DNA of 9,420 bases. Origin: Lactobacillus helveticus DSM 20075 = CGMCC 1.1877 (GTDB lineage Bacteria; Bacillota; Bacilli; Lactobacillales; Lactobacillaceae). The notes beneath the pieces are model-generated. The model saw only the letters and a program-made list of their open reading frames with translations. It ran no database searches and was not told the origin of the DNA. Shown one piece after another: positions 1 to 6,273 of the stretch. Within the stretch, counting starts at the first letter, position 1; the number at the start of each line of letters is the position of its first letter. The stretch lies in contig NZ_GG700754.1 in the NCBI RefSeq assembly GCF_000160855.1, forward strand, positions 23,063 to 32,482, read 5' to 3'. The translations under genes were made by a program, and so were the position numbers.

Positions 1-4
1 GTTC

Positions 5-1147
5 TTATTCAAAATCTTTTGGTTTTTCTGCTTCATCTTTATTGAAGTAGTAATAAATTGCATCCATAATGCGGTCGCTAGCATGACCATCACCGTACGG
101 ATTCTTGGCATTCGCCATCTTGTCATATGATTCTTTATTTTCTAAAAGTTCTAGCATGTTTTCTCTAACTGCGTCGACTTGCGTGCCTACAAGCTTCAAA
201 GTACCAGCCTTCACGCCTTCGGGACGTTCAGTTGTGTCACGCAAAACAAGCACTGGCTTGCCCAGACTTGGCGCTTCTTCTTGTACGCCACCTGAATCCG
301 TCATGATAAAGTAGCTGCGTTTTGCTAGATTGTGGAAGTCAACCACATCAAGCGGTTCGATCAGGTGAATTCTAGGATCGCCGCCTAAAACTTCGTTAGC
401 TACTTCCTGCACCCGTGGAGACAAGTGCACTGGATAAATAATTTCTACATCGGGATGTGAATCAATTACCTGACGCATCACCTTAAAGACGCGGCGCATA
501 GGTTCGCCTTGGTTTTCACGTCTGTGCATAGTCACCAAGATCACCTTGCTCCCTGGTGTAATTTCGTCCATAACAGCGTGGTGGTAATCTTTTTGCACAG
601 TTTGTTCCAAAGCATCAATTGCAGTATTCCCAGTTACGAAAATATTGTCTGCTTTGTGATTTTCTTTAATCAGATTGCTCTTAGATAATTCAGTTGGAGC
701 AAAATATAAATCCGCCAAATCATCGGTCATTTGGCGATTCATTTCTTCAGGAAATGGCGAATACTTATTCCAAGTTCTAAGTCCCGCTTCAACGTGTCCC
801 AATGTAGTTTGTTGATAAAAGGTCGCAAGCCCCGCCGCAAAACTAGTTGTCGTATCACCGTGAACCAGCACAACATCTGGCTTTTCTTCCTTGATGACCT
901 TTGACAAATCAATCATCACTTTCGAAGTAATATCTTCCAAAGTTTGATTCTTGTGCATAATGTTAAAGTCGTAATCAGGTTTAATTTTAAAAATATCGAG
1001 TACTTGATCCAGCATTTCTCTATGCTGTGCACTGACTGCAGTCACTTCGTCAAAGCGCTCATCTTTTTTCAATTTTAAAACAAGTGGCGCCATTTTTATC
1101 GCTTCAGGTCTTGTACCAAAGACAGTCATTACTTTAATCTTCTTCAT
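5..1147 (-). CDS. wecB: UDP-N-acetylglucosamine 2-epimerase (non-hydrolysing)
   Basis: This cytoplasmic enzyme interconverts UDP-GlcNAc and UDP-ManNAc (EC 5.1.3.14), a supply step for wall polysaccharide and teichoic-acid linkage units. The 380-residue length is normal for the bacterial family. Visible signatures are the N-terminal GTRPEAIKMAPL (11-22), VHGDTTTSFA (95-104), GHVEAGLRT (117-125), PFPEEMNR (131-138), a MHRRE stretch (207-211) and the C-terminal nucleotide-binding segment TDSGGVQEEAPSLGKP (283-298) followed by RDTTERPE. By alignment from memory with E. coli WecB, Lys18, Asp98, Glu120, Glu134 and His208 fall at the conserved active-site positions, so the enzyme looks intact. The ATG at 1145-1147 follows a strong GGAGGG site (AATTAT spacer). 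The gene reads alone, divergent from the small membrane protein gene at 1249. No polysaccharide cluster is visible here, so its exact pathway is not shown. Confidence 0.95.
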   Translation of the reverse strand: MKKIKVMTVFGTRPEAIKMAPLVLKLKKDERFDEVTAVSAQHREMLDQVLDIFKIKPDYDFNIMHKNQTLEDITSKVMIDLSKVIKEEKPDVVLVHGDTTTSFAAGLATFYQQTTLGHVEAGLRTWNKYSPFPEEMNRQMTDDLADLYFAPTELSKSNLIKENHKADNIFVTGNTAIDALEQTVQKDYHHAVMDEITPGSKVILVTMHRRENQGEPMRRVFKVMRQVIDSHPDVEIIYPVHLSPRVQEVANEVLGGDPRIHLIEPLDVVDFHNLAKRSYFIMTDSGGVQEEAPSLGKPVLVLRDTTERPEGVKAGTLKLVGTQVDAVRENMLELLENKESYDKMANAKNPYGDGHASDRIMDAIYYYFNKDEAEKPKDFE

Positions 1148-1173
1148 ATAATTCCCTCCGATGACCTTATTTA

Positions 1174-1179
1174 ACTATA
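1174..1179 (-). promoter_or_regulatory. candidate -10 box for wecB
   Basis: On the minus strand this reads TATAGT, one mismatch from TATAAT, and would start RNA about 20 bases before the GGAGGG ribosome site of wecB. No good -35 box lies 16-18 bases upstream, so this is a weak call. Confidence 0.35.
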
Positions 1180-1212
1180 ACTGATTTATTTCTATCTTGC
1201 ATCTTAATTCTG

Positions 1213-1221
1213 TGTTTTAAT
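1213..1221 (+). promoter_or_regulatory. candidate extended -10 promoter for the 64-residue membrane protein
   Basis: The plus strand reads TGTTTTAAT, an extended -10 element (TGn followed by TTTAAT, one mismatch from TATAAT). The -35 region is poor. Transcription would begin near 1228, which lies past the upstream ATG at 1225 and so supports the ATG at 1249 as the real start. Confidence 0.45.
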
Positions 1222-1248
1222 TAAATGTGTATTTATAGAAAGTTGGAT

Positions 1249-1443
1249 ATGTTTATGAATTCTAGTTTAATCTTTTTAAGTACTACAGCCTTATTTATTA
1301 TCATTGGCAGTTTCTGCTTAGTATTTGGATTGGACAAGGCTAAACCTGCTAAACTTAGACGACGCTTGCTATATTCTGCTTTAATCTGTGTCTTTGTCGT
1401 CTGGGGCTTAATTACTTACATCATGCTCAATCCATTAGGTTAG
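1249..1443 (+). CDS. small two-helix membrane protein, function unknown
   Basis: I do not recognise the family. The product is 64 residues: a hydrophobic helix (about 5-28), a short basic loop with Lys30, Lys32, Lys35 and Arg37-39, and a second helix (about 40-60) ending in NPLG. The positive loop predicts a cytoplasmic turn with both ends outside. I chose ATG 1249 over ATG 1225 because an AGAAAG ribosome-site-like stretch lies six bases before 1249 and the probable transcript begins near 1228. ATG 1255 is a further in-frame option. The gene has its own candidate promoter, is divergent from wecB, and is closed by a strong terminator immediately after its TAG stop, all of which support a real gene. 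Nothing in its sequence points to a specific role. Confidence 0.7.
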   Translation: MFMNSSLIFLSTTALFIIIGSFCLVFGLDKAKPAKLRRRLLYSALICVFVVWGLITYIMLNPLG

Positions 1444-1450
1444 TATTTAC

Positions 1451-1484
1451 AAAAAAAGCCATCTGCATCACAGATGGCTTTTTT
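1451..1484. terminator. bidirectional rho-independent terminator
   Basis: A perfect 8-bp stem (GCCATCTG at 1458-1465 with CAGATGGC at 1471-1478, loop CATCA) is flanked by seven A on the left and six T on the right. It therefore works from both sides: for the small plus-strand gene ending at 1443 and for the minus-strand tRNA starting at 1559. Confidence 0.9.
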
Positions 1485-1486
1485 GA

Positions 1487-1559
1487 TGACCCCGGTGAGA
1501 TTCGAACTCACCTCTACGGTTTAGGAGACCATTGTTCTATCCAGATGAACTACGGGGTC
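1487..1559 (-). tRNA. tRNA-Arg (anticodon CCU)
   Basis: Read on the minus strand, this is a 73-base cloverleaf. The acceptor stem GACCCCG pairs with CGGGGTC, with discriminator A at 1487. The anticodon stem ATGGT/ACCGT encloses loop CTCCTAA, giving anticodon CCU, which reads the rare AGG arginine codon. The T arm contains GGTGAGTTCGAATCTCACC. The CCA end is not encoded: the three following minus-strand bases (1486-1484) read TCA. The gene stands alone, converging on the small plus-strand gene with the shared terminator between them, and lies about 50 bases beyond the EIIC stop codon. Confidence 0.95.
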
Positions 1560-1565
1560 AAACCT

Positions 1566-1610
1566 AAGATTAACTTTACCAAAAAATAGGGTAATAGTTA
1601 ATCTTTTTTT
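1566..1610. terminator. inverted repeat, terminator-like on the plus strand
   Basis: AAGATTAACT (1566-1575) pairs perfectly with AGTTAATCTT (1596-1605), and TTACC/GGTAA extends the stem inside with one bulged T at 1595. A seven-T run (1604-1610) follows on the plus strand, giving a textbook terminator for plus-strand RNA. Read from the EIIC gene on the minus strand, the hairpin starts seven bases after the stop codon but is followed only by AGGTTT, so it would be a weak terminator or an mRNA 3'-end stabiliser. Confidence 0.6.
1573..1601 (-). promoter_or_regulatory. candidate tRNA-Arg promoter
   Basis: On the minus strand TTAACT (1601-1596, four of six matches to TTGACA) is followed, after exactly 17 bases, by TAAAGT (1578-1573), preceded by TGG to give an extended -10. 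RNA would start near 1566, about seven bases before the mature tRNA. The elements lie in the arms of the inverted repeat at 1566-1605, so the same bases may form an RNA hairpin when read from the EIIC gene. Confidence 0.45.
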
Positions 1611-2939
1611 CTAAAATTGTGTGGTAAAAAATGTCTTAGGATTATTGGTATCCGCAATTTTATCTGCCGCAATAACGAATGGCGTCCAAATTGCCAAAGT
1701 AATCAACATATCGACAATGCTTAAAACAATGGCACGCCAATCATAATTGCAGGCTAAAAATGGACCGATAATCGGTGGCATAATACTTGGCACAGCCACT
1801 TGTACCGGATTAACCAATCCCATTACGCTCACCCAATAAGAAAATGCAACACTAACCACTGGTGCCAACACAAACGGGATTAAATAAACTGGATTTAAAA
1901 CAACTGGCAATCCCAATAAGATCGGTTCACCAATATTAAAAATACCTGGTACAAGCGCAATTTTAGCCACCGTACGATAATCACTTCGCTTAGAAAACAT
2001 TAAAATAGCAACGATTAACATCACAGTGCCACCAGCACCACCAAACCAAGCAAAAACATCAAAGGATCCACGTCCCCAAAGGTATGGTGGAATACGACCA
2101 TTACGAACCGCCGTAATATTGCTATTTTGGGCAGTTAACCAGATCGAATCCAGAATTGGGGATAAAACTCCCAACCCATTGATTCCGAAAAACCAAAATA
2201 CTTGTACTAACATGGTTACTAACAGTACTGTACCAAAGCCTTGGCCCCATTTAACCAATGGCATTTGAATACTAGTTAATAGCCAATCGCCCAAATACTG
2301 ACCGGTTAATGCTTGAAAGAGATAATTAATTCCGCCCACGCTAAAAATCGCAATTATCGCAGGAATCATCGAATCAAAGGCAGCCTGTTCTGCATGTGGT
2401 AAATTAGCTGATAAATGAACCATGATTCTTGCTTTATAACAAGCCCAATAAATAAAGAAACCAGCTGAACCAAATAAGATAGTAGTAAACAATCCCGTAG
2501 TTGAAAACTGACTGATATCAAAAGCATCCCTGATCAAGATACTATCGCCATGAAATTTGATTTTTGCAAAACTAGCAATGCTTAAGGCAAACGATGATAG
2601 TGAAACAATCGCCGCAGCTAGTCTATTTCCTTCAAAAGCTTTGGCTAACTGATAACCTAACGCTAAAGCAAAGAAAAAGGCAAAAAGCGAAAAAGTTCCT
2701 CGCCATACTAAATTGCTAATTGATACGAATGGCTGCATTGCAAAAGCAAAAGCGTTCCAGCCTAAATGAATTTTAGCGGCTTCAACCAAGCTTTTAATCA
2801 AAACGGCTAACGATCCAGCAATCGTAATCGGCATTAAAGAAACAAAAGCATCCCTTAATGCAACTAACCACCTTATCTGCCCTAAACGCTTAGCTATCGG
2901 CAATACATAATCTTCCAGCCATCTAACTAATCGATTCAT
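1611..2939 (-). CDS. PTS cellobiose/chitobiose-type EIIC permease
   Basis: This is a 442-residue polytopic membrane component of the lactose/cellobiose PTS family, which moves a sugar inward while it is phosphorylated by a partner EIIB. Family marks are the N-terminal amphipathic stretch, the pore-region FWFFGINGLG (248-257), and NIGEPILLGLPVVLNP (335-350) followed by PFVLAP. In the structurally known ChbC homologue, from memory, a His in GIHG and the Glu of GEP sit at the substrate. Here Glu338 is kept but the His position is Asn254. No EIIA or EIIB gene is visible, so partners must come from elsewhere. The ATG overlaps the helicase TGA (ATGA) and follows GAAGGTGAAG, implying translational coupling. 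The gene closes the operon. The sugar cannot be told from sequence. Confidence 0.88.
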   Translation of the reverse strand: MNRLVRWLEDYVLPIAKRLGQIRWLVALRDAFVSLMPITIAGSLAVLIKSLVEAAKIHLGWNAFAFAMQPFVSISNLVWRGTFSLFAFFFALALGYQLAKAFEGNRLAAAIVSLSSFALSIASFAKIKFHGDSILIRDAFDISQFSTTGLFTTILFGSAGFFIYWACYKARIMVHLSANLPHAEQAAFDSMIPAIIAIFSVGGINYLFQALTGQYLGDWLLTSIQMPLVKWGQGFGTVLLVTMLVQVFWFFGINGLGVLSPILDSIWLTAQNSNITAVRNGRIPPYLWGRGSFDVFAWFGGAGGTVMLIVAILMFSKRSDYRTVAKIALVPGIFNIGEPILLGLPVVLNPVYLIPFVLAPVVSVAFSYWVSVMGLVNPVQVAVPSIMPPIIGPFLACNYDWRAIVLSIVDMLITLAIWTPFVIAADKIADTNNPKTFFTTQF

Positions 2940-4168
2940 TTCTTCACCTTCAGATAATGAGGATGATATCCCTTATTTTTCTTATTACGTTTTTTGTGCT
3001 TCTTTTGCTTTTTCTTAACTACCTGTTTAACTTCTGCAGCAGCTTCCTTCTTCCTTTCTTTCTTCTTAGGCTTGCTAGTAGTTAAATGATAACCTGCAAA
3101 ATAAACGCGCTCTATTTGAAGCTGATCTGCTAAAAGCTTCTTTAGATCACGGAAGTCGTGATCATCACCCAAAGTTACCACGTAACCTGTGGCGTTCATT
3201 CTTCCAGTTCGCCCCGCACGGTGCAAATATGTATTTTGCTCACTTGGAATATCAAAATTGATAACATAGGTCACACCCGGAATATCCAAGCCACGTGCAG
3301 CAAGATCAGTAGCTAGAAGCAACTTAGTCTTTCCTGTAGCTAAATCGTTTAACGCTTTTTCACGACGCTGCTTGCCAAATTCATTAGCTAATATTTCAAA
3401 CTTAGTCTTAGTATGACTAAAAATCCCGGCAAAACGCATCATGGTTTCATTAGAGTCAAAGAAAAGAATACCCTTAAAATGATCCAGCTTGGTCATTCTT
3501 TGCAAAAATTCAATTTTATGTTGATTATCAACTTGTAAGAAATAATGCTTGGTAGTTGAATTTTGCTGGTTACGCACATCGACTAAAAGGAAATTACGAG
3601 CAAACAATTCTTCTGCATCTCTCGTAATCTCTGAATCAGTGGCACCAAAAAGCAAAATTTGACTATCTGAGCCTAAATTTTGGCCTAATGCAGACAATAG
3701 TTCAAGTTTGGCAAATTCCAAAATATCGTCTGCTTCATCGATAATCATAGTCTTAATTTGAGCTATTTTAATTCGACCGCTTGAGAAGAAATCAAAGAAT
3801 CTCCCCGGAGTAGCCACTATCACTTCCGGATGCTTTTTCTTTAAATTATCCTCTTGTCTTTTTCTATTACCGGCTCCTACTAGCGTTGCTCCCTTTAAAT
3901 CCAATGCATGCAAATAAGGATTAATAGCATGTCGAATTTGAACAGCTAATTCAGTAGTTGGAGCTAAAATTACTACGCTGTTAGCATTGCCTTTTTCTGC
4001 TCTTTCTAAGCTAGGCAAAGCATAAGCTAAGGTTTTACCTGTTCCTGTTTTAGCTAAGCCTATCAGGCTGGCTCCATTTTTGATAGCATCATAGGTTTGC
4101 TTTTGTATTATTGTTGGTTCGGTCTTATGCTCTTCGAGCAATACTTGTTTTATTTTTTCTTGATACAT
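2936..4168 (-). CDS. DEAD-box ATP-dependent RNA helicase (divergent)
   Basis: This is a 410-residue cytoplasmic helicase, probably acting in RNA folding or ribosome assembly. The core order is complete: Q-motif region with Gln22, motif I AKTGTGKT (39-46), Ia APTTELAVQ (69-77), Ib ATPGRF (119-124), II DEAD (144-147), III GAT (175-177), IV ILFFDSN (234-240), V ATDLAARGLDIP (286-297) and VI HRAGRTGR (316-323). Two motifs are off consensus: PTTEL for PTREL and GAT for SAT. A lysine-rich tail follows (about 366-410), likely for RNA binding. The start forms TAATG with the upstream stop and lacks a clear ribosome site of its own, so translation is probably coupled to the GH25-like gene. The family is certain; which cellular helicase it corresponds to (CshA/CshB-like) is not. 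Confidence 0.93.
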   Translation of the reverse strand: MYQEKIKQVLLEEHKTEPTIIQKQTYDAIKNGASLIGLAKTGTGKTLAYALPSLERAEKGNANSVVILAPTTELAVQIRHAINPYLHALDLKGATLVGAGNRKRQEDNLKKKHPEVIVATPGRFFDFFSSGRIKIAQIKTMIIDEADDILEFAKLELLSALGQNLGSDSQILLFGATDSEITRDAEELFARNFLLVDVRNQQNSTTKHYFLQVDNQHKIEFLQRMTKLDHFKGILFFDSNETMMRFAGIFSHTKTKFEILANEFGKQRREKALNDLATGKTKLLLATDLAARGLDIPGVTYVINFDIPSEQNTYLHRAGRTGRMNATGYVVTLGDDHDFRDLKKLLADQLQIERVYFAGYHLTTSKPKKKERKKEAAAEVKQVVKKKQKKHKKRNKKNKGYHPHYLKVKK

Positions 4169-4872
4169 TATTGTGTTAATTGTCCATACTTCTGTTTATA
4201 TTGACCAACGGTTCCGTTATACGCGTACATCGTGATGCCCTTTTCCAAATCAGAAACATCTTTTACGCGTCCATTAGTCGTATAACGCCAAAATGAATAT
4301 TTTAATTTATTAGGTGCTTTTTTACCTGTCGACATAAATAATATTGCCTGATTAAAGTATCGGCGATACTTTTGATCAAGCTCTACCATTACTGTTTTGC
4401 CTCGTTGCTGCAACATGCGAGTAAACTTACTCATCGACTGTAAGTACTTTTTACTAGGCCCAGCCACCGGTACAATCAGAATCGGCAAGCTTCCTGTATT
4501 ATTGCCTACTTGGTTAAAAAAGTACCGATAGTGCTGCCGAGCAGTCGATTCATTACTATATAAAATTTCGCTGCCAAAAGCGAGTTGCGTACCTAAAATC
4601 TGATCACGATAGGATAAATAATTTTCATCAAAATAAGATCTGCCTTGTGTGGATTTTAAATAAACAAATGAAATTCCATTCGACTGCAGCTTATGCAAAT
4701 TCACATAATCTACATCTTGATTCAGCTCGATCCCTATCGGACTAGAGTTAGAGTCTGGCGGCAAGGTCGTTTGTCTTTTAAAATTAAAAAAGCCAATTAA
4801 AAGAAATGCAATTGCTAAAATTAATAAAGTCAAAATTGCAGGTAAAGTATATTTATGATGATACCTTTTCAT
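4168..4872 (-). CDS. membrane-anchored GH25 (lysozyme-like) protein lacking catalytic acids
   Basis: This is a 234-residue protein with a basic N-terminus, one membrane helix (about 11-30) with no obvious cleavage site, and an extracellular domain from about 45. The domain resembles glycoside hydrolase 25 muramidases: SPIGIEL (44-50) parallels the GIDVS start, NGISFVYLKSTQGRSYFD (65-82) parallels the conserved second strand, and FWRYTTNGRV (194-203) parallels the WQYTS..G.V end. The usual catalytic Asp of GID is Glu49, and the DVE motif is replaced by ILIVPVA (131-137), which has no acid. Muramidase activity is therefore doubtful; a wall-binding or scaffold role is possible. The ATG follows GGGAGG seven bases away. 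It is the first gene of the operon with the helicase (TAATG junction) and EIIC. Family call is moderate; loss of catalytic residues is read directly, given that alignment. Confidence 0.75.
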   Translation of the reverse strand: MKRYHHKYTLPAILTLLILAIAFLLIGFFNFKRQTTLPPDSNSSPIGIELNQDVDYVNLHKLQSNGISFVYLKSTQGRSYFDENYLSYRDQILGTQLAFGSEILYSNESTARQHYRYFFNQVGNNTGSLPILIVPVAGPSKKYLQSMSKFTRMLQQRGKTVMVELDQKYRRYFNQAILFMSTGKKAPNKLKYSFWRYTTNGRVKDVSDLEKGITMYAYNGTVGQYKQKYGQLTQ

Positions 4873-4910
4873 GGCTTTTCCTCCCGCTACTATTTTAACT
4901 AAAAATGCGG

Positions 4911-4919
4911 ATCATACCA
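4911..4919 (-). promoter_or_regulatory. extended -10 promoter for the GH25-like/helicase/EIIC operon
   Basis: The minus strand reads TGGTATGAT, an extended -10 with five of six matches to TATAAT. It predicts a start near 4904 and a leader of about 30 bases containing the GGGAGG ribosome site. No good -35 is present; the position 17 bases upstream is the -10 of the divergent permease promoter. Confidence 0.6.
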
Positions 4920-4930
4920 AGCCTTGAATG

Positions 4931-4939
4931 TGCTAAAAT
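4931..4939 (+). promoter_or_regulatory. extended -10 promoter for the permease pseudogene
   Basis: The plus strand reads TGCTAAAAT (extended -10, five of six matches to TATAAT), with a predicted start near 4946 and a leader of about 29 bases. The promoter appears intact although the gene is broken. The -35 position coincides with the opposing promoter's -10. Confidence 0.55.
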
Positions 4940-4974
4940 AATTACATATTAACTTTTTTAAGTATGGTGAAAGT

Positions 4975-6273
4975 ATGAAAAGACAAATTTCTTTTGGACA
5001 AGCTCTTGCTACCGTAGTTGGTTCAGTGATCGGAGCTGGTGTGTTCTTTAAAATTGGAACAATTACGGCCCAAACTGGCAGTAGTTCGACCACAATTTTT
5101 GTATGGATCTTAGCCGGAGTGATCTCTATTGCGTCTGGATTGACAATTTCGGAGATTGCAGCAAGTTTGAAAATCAATGGTGTAATTAAATATTTGGATT
5201 ATACTTATGGCCATGTTTGGGGCTTTCTATTTGGCTAGGCACAAATGATTGTTTATTTTCCTGCACAAATTGGAGCACTTAGTTCCATTTTCGGGGTACA
5301 ATTCGTCTCACTATTTGGCATAGAGGCAAAATACGCTAATCTAATAGCTATTTCTCTTGTATTATTTTTACTAGCTATCAACTTGATTGGCACCAAATTT
5401 TCTAGCAAAATGCAGTCTATTATCACTGTCTTAAAAGTGATTCCAATTGTTTTGATTATTATTTGGGGATTCTTTAATCAAAATAAAATTCCAGCTCCCA
5501 TTTTTCCATTGACAGTAGGAGACAATATTTCTTTTCCTAATGCCATCAGCCAAGGATTGCTTTCTGCCCTCTTTGCCTTTGAAGGATGGATCGTTGTTAC
5601 CAACTTGGCTAATGAGGTTAAAAATCCAGAAAAAGATCTATCACGTGCGATTATTTTTGGTTTATCTGCCATTACCTTAATTTATGTTTTGATTAATTAC
5701 ACCTTTTTAACCGTTTTGCCAATTCATGAATTAGTCAACAACAATAACGCTGCATTTGAAGCTTCAATGAGATTATTTGGTCAATTCGGTGGGAAACTGG
5801 TAGCCATCGGCATTCTAATCTCTGTCTATGGTGCAGTTAATGCCTTCATGATAACAGGGATGCGCACGCCATACATTTTAGCCCAAGACAATCTTTTGCC
5901 ATTCTCAAATAAAATTGGTAAAGCCAACATCCACACTGGTGTACCAGTTATAGGAGCTTTAATTGTAGATGCGATCGCCATTATAATGATTTTGCTGGGC
6001 AACTTTACTGTTTTAACAGATATGCTAGTCTTCGTCATGTGGACTTTTAACACTATGCTATCTATCGCAGTCATTATTTTAAGAAAACGCGAACCCGAAT
6101 TGCGTAGACCCTTTAAAGTTCCGTGGTATCCACTTATCCCCATCGTTTAAATTCTAGGTGGTATTTTTATTGTGGTCTCCATAATTATTAATCAATTCGT
6201 TCTATCAATAATTGGAATTGGATTAACTTTGCTGGGTTTGCCAATTTACTTTTATTTGTTCACATATTTTTGA
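4975..6273 (+). pseudogene. amino-acid permease (APC family, SteT-like), two in-frame stops
   Basis: One reading frame runs through 433 codons from ATG 4975 (GGTGA ribosome-like site) to a TGA at 6271-6273, a normal length for a 12-helix APC transporter. The start has the family motif GSVIGAGVFF and the layout matches serine/threonine exchangers of the SteT type (homology recalled, not searched). A TAG at 5236-5238 interrupts FLFG-stop-AQM, where relatives have Trp (FLCGW in SteT), so TGG to TAG is the likely change. A TAA at 6148-6150 follows WYPLIPIV; the frame then continues as ILGGIFIVV and a last hydrophobic helix. No frameshift is seen. Any product would be an 87-residue N-terminal piece or an internal 301-residue piece, neither a plausible transporter. 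The substrate is unknown. The 3' end overlaps hpt by 22 bases, tail to tail. Confidence 0.9.

Noticed and set aside
105..314. Plus-strand open frame opposite wecB
   Set aside because: It lies wholly inside the intact, highly conserved wecB gene, has no ribosome site, and is a shadow frame.
1249..1443. Type I toxin of a toxin-antitoxin pair
   Set aside because: It has two helices and a normal small-protein leader, and no convergent antisense RNA promoter is evident; the opposite-strand unit is the tRNA.
1487..1559. tRNA-Arg as an integration site for a mobile element
   Set aside because: No integrase, repeated tRNA 3' end or atypical gene block lies on either side.
4168..4872. Prophage endolysin remnant
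   Set aside because: It has a membrane anchor, lacks the catalytic acids, and no holin, integrase or other phage gene is near.
5478..5672. Minus-strand open frames opposite the permease (also 4899-5177 and 5826-6143)
   Set aside because: They are shadows of the permease frame; the product sequences look like no protein and have no ribosome sites.
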